DNA of 38,230 nt from NCBI GenBank assembly GCA_029266615.1, contig JAQSWN010000067.1, positions 1-38,230 on the forward strand. The letters run 5' to 3'. Positions 17,143 through 25,511 of this stretch are shown one piece after another. The notes beneath the pieces are model-generated. The model searched no databases and was not told the DNA's origin. It worked only from the letters and a program-made list of their open reading frames with translations. The position numbers and the translations under genes were made by a program. The stretch comes from Polyangiaceae bacterium (GTDB lineage Bacteria > Myxococcota_A > Polyangia > Polyangiales > Polyangiaceae). Each line of letters starts with the position of its first letter. The first letter of the stretch is position 1.

Positions 17143-18417
17143 TCAGAGCTTTCTCGGCTGCAGCGCGCCCGGCGCGGGCGTGCCGCCCGGCGCTCCTCCA
17201 CCTTTGACCGCGAGACGCGCGAGGTGGGCAGCGAGTCGCCGGTAGAGCTCCGCGGCGAAGCGCGGCTCGCGACAGATCTCCGCGAAGTCGTCCGCCCGAA
17301 CGCGGAGCAGGCGCGAGGTCTGCTGGGCCAGCGGCGGCCCCGCCTGCCCCCACACACCGAGCAACGATTCCGGATACAACAGCGCGCCCGCGCCGACGCT
17401 GCGCCCGTCCGGGTGCTGAACGAGCCCCTCGAGCACGATGTAAGAGACGAGATCGCTTGCGATGGCGCGCGGGACCACCGCGTCCTTCGCGACCTCGATC
17501 TCGACGGCGGCCGAGAGCGCAGTGAGCGCCACCGGCAGTGGCAGGTCCACGAGCAACGGGCTCTGGCGCGCGCTATCCAGATCTGCGGGCGAGAGACCGC
17601 GATCGCGATCGGGCCGCTTCACGAAGCGATCTGCGATTTCGACCACGACGGCCGTGGCGTTGTCGCGCCCGCCAACGCTCGCGCGCGCAACGAGCGCACG
17701 CGCGGCGGCGTCTGGCGGACCGCTGCGCAGAAGCTCCGCGATTTCTTGCTCGCCCTCCAGCTGCCCGTGCACGCCGTCCGTGCAAAGCAGCAGGCGGTCG
17801 CGGGGTCCCAGGTCCACGAACAACGTATCCACCTCGACCGCGTCCGAGAGACCGAGCGCGTTGGTGACGCCGCTCCCCGTCGGTGCTTCCGCGATCGTGA
17901 TGCCCAAGCCGTCCGGGGTGCGGCCGCTGCGCGAGGCCAGCGTGTGATCGGACGTGAGCTGCAGCACCGCGCGCGCGCGTGCCAGGTAGACTCGGCCGTC
18001 GCCCGCATGCGCGATGAACGCGTGATCCCGCGCGAGCCACACGACGTCCAAAGTGGTGCCCATGCCGGAGTAGTCCGGGTTTGCCTGGCCTTCGCGGCGG
18101 ATGCGGGCGTTGGCGTGCTCCACCGCCCGCCGTAACAGCGCCAGCACCTTGCGGCGCGAGTCGAGCCCAGCGTTGGAGACGTAGCGCTCGACCGCGCGCA
18201 CGGCGCTCGGGTTACCGAGGAATGACGACACCTCTTCGATCGCGAGCCGCGCCGCGACTTCCCCCGCGCGATGACCGCCCATGCCATCGGCCACCGCGAA
18301 CACCGCAATCTGTGGCGCTACGAGGTGAGCGTCTTCGTTGCCGCTGCGCTTCGACCCTGGGTCGGTTGCAGCCCCAAACTCGGCACGGAAGTCGAAGCGC
18401 GGCAGGATCGACGGCAC
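17143..18417 (-). CDS. PP2C-family Ser/Thr phosphatase with C-terminal cNMP-binding-like domain
   Basis: A 424-residue cytoplasmic protein. Residues 10-255 form a PP2C (PPM) phosphatase with the metal-binding landmarks SGNEDA (25-30), VADGMGGH (42-49), GMGTT, HAGDGR, CTDG and GGRDNATAVVVE, all apparently intact. It should remove phosphate from Ser/Thr using two Mn or Mg ions. From about 290 the sequence follows the beta-roll and helix pattern of a cyclic-nucleotide-binding domain (YIVLEGLVQ, YPESLLGV, ELYRRLAAHLARLA). It lacks the usual Arg-Ala/Ser phosphate-binding motif, so it may not bind cAMP. A Gly/Pro-rich tail ends it. It diverges from tsaB with 61 bases between, and is likely a counterpart to eukaryote-type kinases and FHA proteins elsewhere in the genome. 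Confidence 0.88.
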   Translation of the reverse strand: MPSILPRFDFRAEFGAATDPGSKRSGNEDAHLVAPQIAVFAVADGMGGHRAGEVAARLAIEEVSSFLGNPSAVRAVERYVSNAGLDSRRKVLALLRRAVEHANARIRREGQANPDYSGMGTTLDVVWLARDHAFIAHAGDGRVYLARARAVLQLTSDHTLASRSGRTPDGLGITIAEAPTGSGVTNALGLSDAVEVDTLFVDLGPRDRLLLCTDGVHGQLEGEQEIAELLRSGPPDAAARALVARASVGGRDNATAVVVEIADRFVKRPDRDRGLSPADLDSARQSPLLVDLPLPVALTALSAAVEIEVAKDAVVPRAIASDLVSYIVLEGLVQHPDGRSVGAGALLYPESLLGVWGQAGPPLAQQTSRLLRVRADDFAEICREPRFAAELYRRLAAHLARLAVKGGGAPGGTPAPGALQPRKL

Positions 18418-18478
18418 GACCTACGAGCTTACACGGCCTCGATTGCCGTAGGCTCGCTTTCGAGCTACCTCCCAGCGC

Positions 18479-19153
18479 GTGCGAGTCTTGGCCATCGAAA
18501 CCTCCACGAGCCAGGCCGGCGTCGCGCTCATCGAGGACGGGCAACTCGTTCTGGAGCGGGCCAGCGCGCGGCCCAAGCAAAGCGCCGAGCGCCTCTTACC
18601 GCTCATCGCCGAGGTGCTCGCGGAGGCCGGCTGGCAAGCCTCTACCCTCCACCGGCTCGGAGTCTCGATTGGGCCGGGCTCCTTTACGGGGCTGCGCGTC
18701 GGCATTGCGTGCGCGCAGGGACTGTCGCTCGGCCTCGGCATTCCTCTCGTGGGCGTGACGTCGCTGCAGGCAATGGCCCGGGGCGTGCCGGAGAGTATTC
18801 CGGGCCTGCGTGTGCCGTTGTTGGACGCCCGCCGAGCCGAAGTTTTCGCCGGCGCTTACGACGCCGGCCCGCGGGCTGCAGAAAGGCTGGCGCCGCTCGC
18901 AGTAGCGGCCGAGCTCGCGCGCGATCGCTTGCTCGCACAGCTGCCCGCCCCTTTGGTCTTCATCGGCAGCGGGCTCGGCTTGTGCGGCATCGCTCCGGAT
19001 TTCTCGGGACCAAAAGCGGATGAACCGTCCGCCTTCGCGGTCGGGCTGCTGGCCGAAGAGCTCGACCCCCGCGAGCATCCGCCCGTACCGGTGTACGTGC
19101 GAGACGCCGGAGCGACGTTGCCGGATCTGGGCACCCCCACCGTCGCTGAATGA
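18479..19153 (+). CDS. tsaB: tRNA threonylcarbamoyladenosine biosynthesis protein TsaB
   Basis: Partner of TsaD and TsaE in forming t6A at position 37 of ANN-decoding tRNAs. The 224-residue length is close to E. coli TsaB (231). Visible are LAIETSTSQAGVAL at the start, the family signature IGPGSFTGLRVGIACAQGL (about 62-80), VGVTSLQAMA, and the LLDARRAEVFAG segment. The ASKHA fold is expected without TsaD's metal site. The start is a GTG at 18479, as homology begins directly there. First gene of a co-directional run with short gaps. Confidence 0.93.
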   Translation: MRVLAIETSTSQAGVALIEDGQLVLERASARPKQSAERLLPLIAEVLAEAGWQASTLHRLGVSIGPGSFTGLRVGIACAQGLSLGLGIPLVGVTSLQAMARGVPESIPGLRVPLLDARRAEVFAGAYDAGPRAAERLAPLAVAAELARDRLLAQLPAPLVFIGSGLGLCGIAPDFSGPKADEPSAFAVGLLAEELDPREHPPVPVYVRDAGATLPDLGTPTVAE

Positions 19154-19165
19154 TATAGAGGAGCC

Positions 19166-19885
19166 GTGACGGACATCGGCGCCGGCAATGAGGCCCAAAC
19201 GCGGCTTCTATCTCGCTACGGGCGCCGCTTCGCCGCGGGCACCGTGCTGTTCCGGGACGGCGAGCCGGCGACGGAGGCGTTCCTGCTGCAAGACGGCCGC
19301 GTCCGTTTGCTGAAGCAGGCGGGGCGTATGGAGCGAAGCCTCCGCGTCGTCCGCCCCGGAGACCTGTTCGGTGAATCTGCGCTGATCCGAGGTGCTTCGC
19401 GTAGCTCGACCGCCGTCGCGTTGGACGACGTGGTCACCCTCGCCTTCGATCACGCCACCTTCGAGCAAGTTCTAGCAACGAGCCCTGAGGTCGCGGGACG
19501 CGTGCTGAACCAGCTCATCCGCCGAATGCGAGACGCCGAGGACCAAATCGAGATTCTGATGCTGCGCGATGGCCAATCCAAGGTCGTGGTCGCGCTGCTG
19601 AAGTTCGCCCAGCAAGAGGCGGCGGCCGCGCAAGAGGGCGGACGCGACGCGACGCAAATCTCGCTCTCGCTTTCGCCCCTCGAGCTGTCCGCCCAAGTCG
19701 GCTTGGACGTGGACACGGTGAAACGCATCGTCGCCCAGCTGCGCGAGACGGGCCACGTTCGCATTCAAGACGAACGCGTGGAGGTCCCCAGCTTGGACAG
19801 CTTGCGGGATCTTTACAGCTTGCTCGGTATCAAAGATCAACTACGGGGCCAGGCCCAAGGTGCGAGCCGAGCGCGGTCGCGATGA
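19166..19885 (+). CDS. Crp/Fnr-family transcriptional regulator
   Basis: A 239-residue DNA-binding regulator. The N-terminal cyclic-nucleotide-binding beta-roll (about 20-125) includes FRDGEPATEAFLLQDGRVRL, RPGDLFGESALI and RSSTAVALDD, and a long dimerisation helix follows. The C-terminal winged helix (about 165-215) carries SAQVGLDVDTVKRIVAQLRETG as the helix-turn-helix. No Fe-S Cys cluster is seen, so it is not Fnr itself. The ligand is unknown; the RSS/A position suggests it could bind a nucleotide. The GTG start at 19166 follows GAGGAG closely. It overlaps the next gene by four bases (ATGA), so translation is coupled to the TPR lipoprotein. Confidence 0.88.
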   Translation: MTDIGAGNEAQTRLLSRYGRRFAAGTVLFRDGEPATEAFLLQDGRVRLLKQAGRMERSLRVVRPGDLFGESALIRGASRSSTAVALDDVVTLAFDHATFEQVLATSPEVAGRVLNQLIRRMRDAEDQIEILMLRDGQSKVVVALLKFAQQEAAAAQEGGRDATQISLSLSPLELSAQVGLDVDTVKRIVAQLRETGHVRIQDERVEVPSLDSLRDLYSLLGIKDQLRGQAQGASRARSR

Positions 19886-20676
19886 TGAACTCACGGCTAT
19901 TCGCCTTTGCGCTCTCCTTGCTCGTCGGCTGTGGCGCGGCAAGCACCGGCGAAGGCGCGAAGGATCCAGAGCGTATCAGCGAGAGTGAGTACGACGTGGC
20001 GCGGGACTTGTGGATGCGCCGAAGCTCCCCTCGTCAGGCGCTGGACCACGCGCTCAAAGCGGTGGAGCTGAACGAGGAGAACGCCGACGCGGCTCACCTC
20101 GTCGCTCTCATCTACATGGAGTTCTGCAGCCGAAACACCGACGAGTGCCGCCTCGCGGAGGCTGAAAAGCACGCACGCCTGGCGCTGAAAGCCAAGAGCG
20201 ACTACCGCGAGGCGACCAATACCTTGGGGGTGATTCTCATCCACCAGAAGCGCTATGCCGAGGCCATCAAAATCCTCAAGCCGCTCACGGAGGACATCCT
20301 CTACCAAACCCCAGAAAATGCCTGGGGTAACCTCGGGTGGGCACAGCTCGAGTCCGGTGCATCGGACGCCGCCATCGACTCACTTCGGCGAAGCATCGCG
20401 GCGCAGCCGCTGTTTTGTGTAGGGCTCTATCGGTTGGGCCTCGCGTACGAAAAGAAACGTGAGGACGCGGTTGCGGCTGAAACACTTACGCGCGCACTGG
20501 AAACACCTGCTCCAGGCTGTAACGGCTTGCAGGACGCGTTTGCGGCGCGCGCGCGCGTGGAACAGCGCCTGGGTAACGCTGACAGCGCCCGGGCGGACCT
20601 GGAGCGCTGCGCGGAGCTCTCTAGAAAGACCCAAACCGGCAAAGAATGCAGCTCCATGCTGCAAAAGTTTAGGTAG
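19882..20676 (+). CDS. TPR lipoprotein, Tgl/PilF-like
   Basis: A 264-residue lipoprotein: a short signal ends in LLVGC with the lipidated Cys at 17, followed by about five TPR repeats. The central part (NTLGVILIHQKRYAEAIKILKPL, then YQTPENAWGNLGWAQLESG) resembles PilF and myxobacterial Tgl, the outer-membrane pilotins needed to assemble the PilQ secretin for type IV pili. Six to seven extra Cys residues (FCSRNTDECR, FC, GC, RC, EC) are unusual for PilF. No pil genes are adjacent, so the pilotin role is inference from sequence alone. Translation is coupled to the Crp-like gene upstream. Confidence 0.7.
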   Translation: MMNSRLFAFALSLLVGCGAASTGEGAKDPERISESEYDVARDLWMRRSSPRQALDHALKAVELNEENADAAHLVALIYMEFCSRNTDECRLAEAEKHARLALKAKSDYREATNTLGVILIHQKRYAEAIKILKPLTEDILYQTPENAWGNLGWAQLESGASDAAIDSLRRSIAAQPLFCVGLYRLGLAYEKKREDAVAAETLTRALETPAPGCNGLQDAFAARARVEQRLGNADSARADLERCAELSRKTQTGKECSSMLQKFR

Positions 20677-20691
20677 TCTCGCGTTCCCCCG

Positions 20692-21123
20692 ATGCTAACC
20701 GTTGGCCAATACCTCCGCGACCTGCGCGAACAGCGCAAGATGAGCGTGGAGGAGGTGTCGCGCGCCACGCGCGTGCCCATGGCCAGCGTCGAGCGCATCG
20801 AGACGGACCGCTTCGACGAGCTACCGGGCGAGGTCTTCGTCCGAGGTTTCCTCAAGTCGTACGCGCGCGCCGTAGGCGTGCCGGCGGACGACGTGCTCGC
20901 GCGCTACACGGCCTCACGCCGGGTGGCGTGGGTAACACCGCTGCCGCTCTCCGCGCCCGCCAAGAGCGCGCGTGGCCGGCGTCTGGGCATCATCGTCGCG
21001 TGCTTCGTGCTGTTCATCTTGTTCACGCTTGCGCTCAGCATCGTGCTCAGGCCTCGCGGCGACGACATGCCGCAAGAGCTCTCGCGCGCGGGCGCGGTGC
21101 ACGGCTTCGCCCCGCGCGGCTGA
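20692..21123 (+). CDS. RodZ-like HTH membrane protein, short form
   Basis: A 143-residue protein. An N-terminal helix-turn-helix of the RodZ type (VGQYLRDLREQRKMSVEEVSRATRVP...ERIETDRFDELPGEVFVRGFLKSYARAVG) is followed by a basic linker, one transmembrane segment (about 98-116, IIVACFVLFILFTLALSIV) and only about 25 residues beyond it. RodZ links MreB filaments to the cell-wall machinery. This version lacks the periplasmic DUF4115 domain of full RodZ. The next gene begins just after its stop, so the short form looks natural. It lies next to the Tgl-like gene and upstream of murJ, consistent with an envelope role. Confidence 0.8.
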   Translation: MLTVGQYLRDLREQRKMSVEEVSRATRVPMASVERIETDRFDELPGEVFVRGFLKSYARAVGVPADDVLARYTASRRVAWVTPLPLSAPAKSARGRRLGIIVACFVLFILFTLALSIVLRPRGDDMPQELSRAGAVHGFAPRG

Positions 21124-21125
21124 CC

Positions 21126-21848
21126 GTGGCGTCACGTAAAGCCTCCGCGCGCATCGCGACCGAGGCGCTCCTGCTCCGCCGCGTGGAGTACGGCGAAGCG
21201 GACCTGGTGCTCACGCTGCTCACGCTCAAGTTGGGCAAGGTCAGTGTTCTCGCGCGCGGCGCGCGCAAGAGCAGTAAGCGCTTCGGCAGTGCGCTCGAGC
21301 CCATGCACACCCTCGCCGTGGAGCTGGACGAGCGCCCCGGCGCCGAGCTCTTCACCCTGCTCGAGGCCAAGCTTCACGTCCCCCGCGCCGCGATCTTGGG
21401 CAGCTTGGCGGCGATGGAAGCGGCCGGAAAAGCGCTGGGGTGGGTGCGGCGCGCGGCCCCACCGCGTACGCCGGAGCCGGCCCCGTACGCGCTGCTCACG
21501 ACCTTGCTGGACCGCTTGAGCGCGGCCGGTAGCGCCGAGGCCTGCGGCGTCGCGCTGGCAGAGGCGGGGCTGCCCCTGCTCACAGAGCTCGGCTGGGGCA
21601 TCGACTTCGAGCGGTGCGTGCGCTGCGGGCGTCAGGCATTGCCGGCGCAGTCTGCCAGCGTGGACGCCGCGCGCGGCGGGCTCATCTGCCGCAGCTGCGG
21701 CGGCGCGCGCCTGCGCCTTTCGGCAGAGGCACGTCAGCGCATGGCGCAGGTGGCGACCGGGACGACCGGCCTGCTGACGCCCGAGGACGCGCCCGTTGCC
21801 CTGAAGCTCGTGGAAGCGGCCCTGGGCGCGCACGCCGGCATCGAGTAA
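21126..21848 (+). CDS. recO: DNA repair protein RecO
   Basis: Recombination mediator of the RecFOR pathway that helps load RecA on SSB-coated single-stranded DNA. The 240-residue protein has the N-terminal OB-fold with TEALLLRRVEYGEADLVLTLLT and LARGARKSSKRFG, a helical middle, and a C-terminal zinc site with CVRCG (about 164) and CRSCGG (about 185). The GTG start at 21126 lies two bases after the RodZ-like stop. The frame is open farther upstream, but homology begins here. Confidence 0.9.
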   Translation: MASRKASARIATEALLLRRVEYGEADLVLTLLTLKLGKVSVLARGARKSSKRFGSALEPMHTLAVELDERPGAELFTLLEAKLHVPRAAILGSLAAMEAAGKALGWVRRAAPPRTPEPAPYALLTTLLDRLSAAGSAEACGVALAEAGLPLLTELGWGIDFERCVRCGRQALPAQSASVDAARGGLICRSCGGARLRLSAEARQRMAQVATGTTGLLTPEDAPVALKLVEAALGAHAGIE

Positions 21849-21858
21849 TAAGGCCCGG

Positions 21859-23490
21859 TTGAGCGCCCCGAAGCTGGACAAGACGACCGCCCACGCGAGC
21901 CCGCGCGCTGGCGCCGAGCAACGGCAAATCACCAAGCGCGCGGCCGTCGTGGCGGCCGGCACCCTCGCCAGCCGTTTGCTCGGCTTGGTGCGCGACCAAA
22001 CCATCGCGGCCGTGTTCCCGCGCGGCGTGACGGACGCGTTCTTCGTCGCGTTCACGATCCCGAACGTGCTTCGCCAGCTGTTGGCCGAAGGCGCCGTACA
22101 GAGCGCAGTGCTGCCGGTGCTCACCAAGACGCGCGAAGAGCGCGGGGAGGAAGAGGCCAAGCGTTTCTTCCGGGCGACCCGCGGCCTCTCGCTGAGCGTC
22201 CTCATCGTGACGAGCGTCCTCGGGGTGCTGATGGCGCCGCTGCTGGTGGACCTGTTTGCGTCCGGGTATGCGGAGCTGCCTGGCCAAACGGAGCGCACCG
22301 TCAGGCTTACCCGCTGGGTCTTTCCGTACATCTTCTTCATGGGCACCGCCGCGCTCGGTGTCGCGGCGCTGAACACGCACCAGCGCTTCATAGCGACCTC
22401 GTTCGCGCCTGGGCTACTCAACGTCGCGTTCATCTTGTGCTCGCTCACCTTGCCCGGCTGGCTGATGGCCACCGGTATCGACGGCGCGATGGCGCTGGCG
22501 TTCGCAGTGCTGCTCGGCGGCGCGCTGCAAGTCGTCGCACAGTGGCCGAGCCTCCGCGCGATTGGCTATTTTCAGCGGCCAAGCTTGGAATTTTCGCACC
22601 CAGGGGTGCGCGAGGCGCTGGGTCGCATGCTGCCGATGATGTTCGGCATGGGCGTCTATTACATCGACGTCGTGCTCGCGCGGCGCTTCCTCTCGGAAGA
22701 GGGGCTCGGCGCACAGAGCTATTACGGCTGGGCACTACGCTTGTGCGACTTCCCGCAAGGGATTTTCGTGATGGCGCTGCAGACGGCCGCGCTGCCGAGC
22801 CTGGCGAAGCTGGCGGCGCGCGGCGACCTGGACGAGATGTCGCGAACGTACGCCTTCGGTATGCGGCTCACGCTGTTCGTGTCCATCGCCGCGACCGCGC
22901 TGTTCGTCGGTCTCTCTCAGCCGCTCGTCGTGCTCTTGTTCCAGCGCGGCGAGTTCGATGCTGAGTCCGCGTACGAAACGGCGCGCGCGTTGGTGGCGCA
23001 AGGCGCCGGTATCTGGCTCGTAGCGAGCGTGCGGCAGCTCACCTCGACGTACTACGCGCTGGGCGACACGCGCACACCGGTGGTGGTCGCGGCCATCGAT
23101 TTGGTCGTGTTCATCGGGCTCTGCCTAGGGCTACGTGGCTCTTTCGGGCACGTCGGGATCGGTATGGCCGTGACCGGCGCAAGCCTCGTGCAGGCCGCGC
23201 TCTTATGGTTCTGGCTTCGCAAGAAGCTGCCCACGCTCCGCCTCCGCGAAATCGGCATCTCCGCCGCGCGCACGCTGCTCGCGGCGGGGGCGGGCGTCGT
23301 GGTGGGGCGGCTGGCGGCGAGCGCCGTGGGCGGCGGCACCGGCGCTTGGGGTCTGGCGTTGCCGGGCCTGGTGGGGTCCGCCGCGTTCATTTTGGCTTTC
23401 TTGCTGCTGGCTTTGGGGCTCCGTAGCGACGAGCTGCTCATCGTGCTTCATCCCGTGATGAGGCGGCTCCGCAAGAAACCGGCGGCGTAA
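21859..23490 (+). CDS. murJ: Lipid II flippase MurJ
   Basis: Moves lipid II across the inner membrane for peptidoglycan synthesis. The 543-residue MOP-superfamily protein has about 14 hydrophobic segments and the family signature near the N-terminus: TLASRLLGLVRDQTIAAVFP, DAFFVAFTIPNVLRQLLAEGA and QSAVLPVL. RFIATSFAPGLLNV and YYIDVVLARRF are also present in the middle. The start is a TTG at 21859 with AAGG six bases upstream; the first 25 residues are a hydrophilic extension that may be longer than usual. It follows recO by ten bases and precedes engB by 30. Confidence 0.95.
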   Translation: MSAPKLDKTTAHASPRAGAEQRQITKRAAVVAAGTLASRLLGLVRDQTIAAVFPRGVTDAFFVAFTIPNVLRQLLAEGAVQSAVLPVLTKTREERGEEEAKRFFRATRGLSLSVLIVTSVLGVLMAPLLVDLFASGYAELPGQTERTVRLTRWVFPYIFFMGTAALGVAALNTHQRFIATSFAPGLLNVAFILCSLTLPGWLMATGIDGAMALAFAVLLGGALQVVAQWPSLRAIGYFQRPSLEFSHPGVREALGRMLPMMFGMGVYYIDVVLARRFLSEEGLGAQSYYGWALRLCDFPQGIFVMALQTAALPSLAKLAARGDLDEMSRTYAFGMRLTLFVSIAATALFVGLSQPLVVLLFQRGEFDAESAYETARALVAQGAGIWLVASVRQLTSTYYALGDTRTPVVVAAIDLVVFIGLCLGLRGSFGHVGIGMAVTGASLVQAALLWFWLRKKLPTLRLREIGISAARTLLAAGAGVVVGRLAASAVGGGTGAWGLALPGLVGSAAFILAFLLLALGLRSDELLIVLHPVMRRLRKKPAA

Positions 23491-23520
23491 CCAGAGGAGA
23501 CGTGCCAATAGTGGCGCGCC

Positions 23521-24165
23521 GTGACCCGAGACAAGCTCCCCTTCTTCCACGTTCAAAGCGCCGAGTTCGTCGCGGCCGCACGGCGCCCGCAGGAGCTGCC
23601 GCCCCCCACCAAGAGCGAGATCGCGTTCGTGGGCCGCTCCAACGTCGGCAAGAGCAGCCTCCTCAACAAGCTGCTCAACCGCCGCGGCCTCGCGCGCACC
23701 AGCTCGACGCCGGGCTGCACGCGTCAAATCAACTTCTTCGACGTGCGCAGCGTGGCCGGCCTCGAGCTCACGCTGGTCGACCTCCCCGGGTACGGTTACG
23801 CGTCGCGCTCCAAGAGCGAGCGGGACGAGTGGGCTAACCTCATCGAGCATTATTTGCTCGAGCGCTCCACCCTGCGCGCCGCGGCCGTGCTCTTCGATTC
23901 GCGCCGCGGGATGCTGGAAGAAGAGACCGACGCGCTCGAGCTCATTACCGAGCACGGGCGAGTGAGCCGCAAGGTGCCCGAGGTCGTGCTCGTCGCGACC
24001 AAGGTGGACAAGCTCCCCGCCAAGGACCGGCCGAAGATGTTGGGTCAGCGGCTGGACGCGCGAAAGATCGTCCCATTCTCGGTGGACGACACCGAGGCGG
24101 TGGACGCGGTCTGGCGCGCGCTGCTCCGCGCCGCGGATCTGGTGCAACCGCCCCGCACGCCCTGA
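23521..24165 (+). CDS. engB: Ribosome biogenesis GTPase EngB (YsxC/YihA)
   Basis: A small essential GTPase involved in 50S subunit assembly. The 214-residue protein has G1 GRSNVGKSS, a G2 region STPGCTRQINFF, G3 DLPGYGYA, G4 TKVDK and a C-terminal FSV G5 region, as in YsxC/YihA. The start is a GTG at 23521. It is the last gene of the run from tsaB. Its stop faces that of the - strand membrane protein with 16 bases between. Confidence 0.94.
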   Translation: MTRDKLPFFHVQSAEFVAAARRPQELPPPTKSEIAFVGRSNVGKSSLLNKLLNRRGLARTSSTPGCTRQINFFDVRSVAGLELTLVDLPGYGYASRSKSERDEWANLIEHYLLERSTLRAAAVLFDSRRGMLEEETDALELITEHGRVSRKVPEVVLVATKVDKLPAKDRPKMLGQRLDARKIVPFSVDDTEAVDAVWRALLRAADLVQPPRTP

Positions 24166-24181
24166 GGCGGCGGGAGACGAC

Positions 24182-25018
24182 TCAGGGCACGGACCCTTGA
24201 GATTCGGGGCCGTTCAGCTCGCGCTTGCAGTCGCCGTACATCGTGAAACGGTGCACGGTGCCGGGGATCTCGAACCGCCACGCGGGGCCGGCCTTCGATC
24301 GAAAGTATTCGATGCGGGCGGCCTTTTCGCTCGGGATTTGGCGGCGGCGAGCGTGTCGCCACAGATTGCGGGCGGAGCATTGCGGCTCGGGTAGCGCTTC
24401 GACGCCGCCGGGCGGACACGGATGGTCGGCTTGATCCGGTTCCGCGACCATGCCCCCGCTGCGAAGGAGCACGTTCTGCTTGCCGCAGGTGACGCGCTTG
24501 GGAAGCGTACCGGGCTCTCGCGGCGGCTGCGGCCCTTCCCCGGGCTCGCTTTGAAAGACATAGCGCGCGCGAGTGGTGGCCTCCGAAAGGTCCAGCAGCC
24601 CGTCCGCGTTCACGCCGTCCAGCACCATGCCGCGGAGGGCCGCGCGTCGAGTCAACGTGCGCGCCGTCTTCAAGCTGTCCAAGGCGTCCACCGCTTTGGG
24701 ATACCCGACGATGCCTTGCACGGTGGGCGGCCCTGGCGGCTGACTCGTTTCCGGCTCCGACTTTTCCTTCGCCCAGAAGGACAGCGCCAAACAGATCGCG
24801 AACGACACGGCGACGATGACCAGGCCGAGCACGCGATCCCGCTTCCGTGAAGCCTCCGAGGAAGCATCCCCGCCGCCACTGGGCGGAGCGGACGAAGAGC
24901 CGGAAGAGCCCGAGTTCCCTGCTCCGCCCCCAGAGCCAAAGCCGGCAGAGCCGGTCGAGACCGAAGACCCGGCGCCGCCGGCGGAGCCGGCAGAGCCGGT
25001 CGAGACAGAAGGTTCCAA
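24182..25018 (-). CDS. Gly/Ser-rich single-pass membrane protein of unknown function
   Basis: A 278-residue protein in three parts: a low-complexity Gly/Ser/Ala N-terminus (1-60) built on repeated SVSTGSAG units, one transmembrane segment (about 64-81, VLGLVIVAVSFAICLALSF), and a soluble domain of about 190 residues with four Cys (TCGKQN, DHPCPP, PQCSARN, GDCKRE), likely outside the membrane. No domain recognised. The start is a TTG at 25018, the first possible start after an in-frame TGA. A GTG at the membrane segment is possible and would remove the repeat region. It ends against engB and begins upstream of tRNA-Val on the other strand. Confidence 0.65.
   Translation of the reverse strand: MEPSVSTGSAGSAGGAGSSVSTGSAGFGSGGGAGNSGSSGSSSAPPSGGGDASSEASRKRDRVLGLVIVAVSFAICLALSFWAKEKSEPETSQPPGPPTVQGIVGYPKAVDALDSLKTARTLTRRAALRGMVLDGVNADGLLDLSEATTRARYVFQSEPGEGPQPPREPGTLPKRVTCGKQNVLLRSGGMVAEPDQADHPCPPGGVEALPEPQCSARNLWRHARRRQIPSEKAARIEYFRSKAGPAWRFEIPGTVHRFTMYGDCKRELNGPESQGSVP
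24941..25011. repeat. 26-base direct repeat in a Gly/Ser-rich coding region
   Basis: Copies at 24941-24966 and 24986-25011 differ at one base and encode the repeated SVSTGSAG segment of the - strand membrane protein. The GCCGGCAGAGCCGG core suggests recent slippage or duplication within the low-complexity tail. Confidence 0.7.
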
Positions 25019-25069
25019 GCGCGGGCTTCATACCCCGGACGACCATTTTGCCGGAAACATTTTCTTCCG

Positions 25070-25098
25070 TTGCAGGTCGCCTTTGAACGCGCTATCAA
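25070..25098 (+). promoter_or_regulatory. Candidate promoter of tRNA-Val
   Basis: TTGCAG (25070-25075) and TATCAA (25093-25098) are 17 bases apart and lie 18 bases before the mature tRNA 5' end. Both hexamers are only partial matches to the sigma-70 consensus. Confidence 0.35.
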
Positions 25099-25116
25099 GC
25101 CCGCCTCTCACGTTTC

Positions 25117-25188
25117 GGGCGCATAACTCAGCGGTAGAGTGCGTCCTTCACACGGACGAAGTCGCAGGTTCAATCCCTGCTGCGCCCA
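25117..25188 (+). tRNA. tRNA-Val (anticodon CAC)
   Basis: A complete cloverleaf: acceptor GGGCGCA with TGCGCCC (25181-25187), D arm ACTC/GAGT, anticodon stem CGTCC/GGACG with loop TTCACAC, T stem GCAGG/CCTGC with loop TTCAATC. The discriminator is A and CCA is not encoded (ACCC follows). It reads GTG codons. A weak four-pair stem, CGCC/GGCG (25200-25213), followed by TTTT may end the transcript. Confidence 0.96.
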
Positions 25189-25238
25189 CCCGAAACCCTC
25201 GCCGAAATAGGCGTTTTGTGCGGTATCCTCCGCGGTCG

Positions 25239-25511
25239 GTGTCCTCCAGAGCCGCTCTCGTCTGCCTTTTACTGGGCCTGGTAGCTTGCTCGGCGCAGGC
25301 GGGCCGTCCCCCCGCCCGCAGCGTTTGGCTTCCCACCTGGGGCTTCGGCGCGTTCGGGGGCCAAGATCTAGATCTCCGCGATATCTGCCCCCGGAGCGCG
25401 CCCCGGGAAGTCTCCCTTGGAGCGAGCTGGGCCACGTTGGGCGTGTCCCTCGCGACACTTGGTGTTTACACGCCGCGAGAGGCCAAGGTTACATGCGCGC
25501 CCCCGCGCTGA
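25239..25511 (+). CDS. Bor-like lipoprotein (copy 1)
   Basis: A 90-residue lipoprotein. The signal peptide ends in GLVAC (Cys17) and the mature part follows the pattern of phage lambda Bor and plasmid Iss proteins. LRDICP resembles the AKIC region of Bor, and TLGVYTPREAKVTCA closely matches Bor's C-terminal TLGIYTPLEARVYC. Bor and Iss are outer-membrane lipoproteins linked to serum resistance in enteric bacteria; the role in this organism is unknown. The GTG at 25239 gives a proper signal peptide; a GTG at 25218 is an alternative. It lies just downstream of tRNA-Val and its end overlaps copy 2 by 19 bases. Confidence 0.7.
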   Translation: MSSRAALVCLLLGLVACSAQAGRPPARSVWLPTWGFGAFGGQDLDLRDICPRSAPREVSLGASWATLGVSLATLGVYTPREAKVTCAPPR

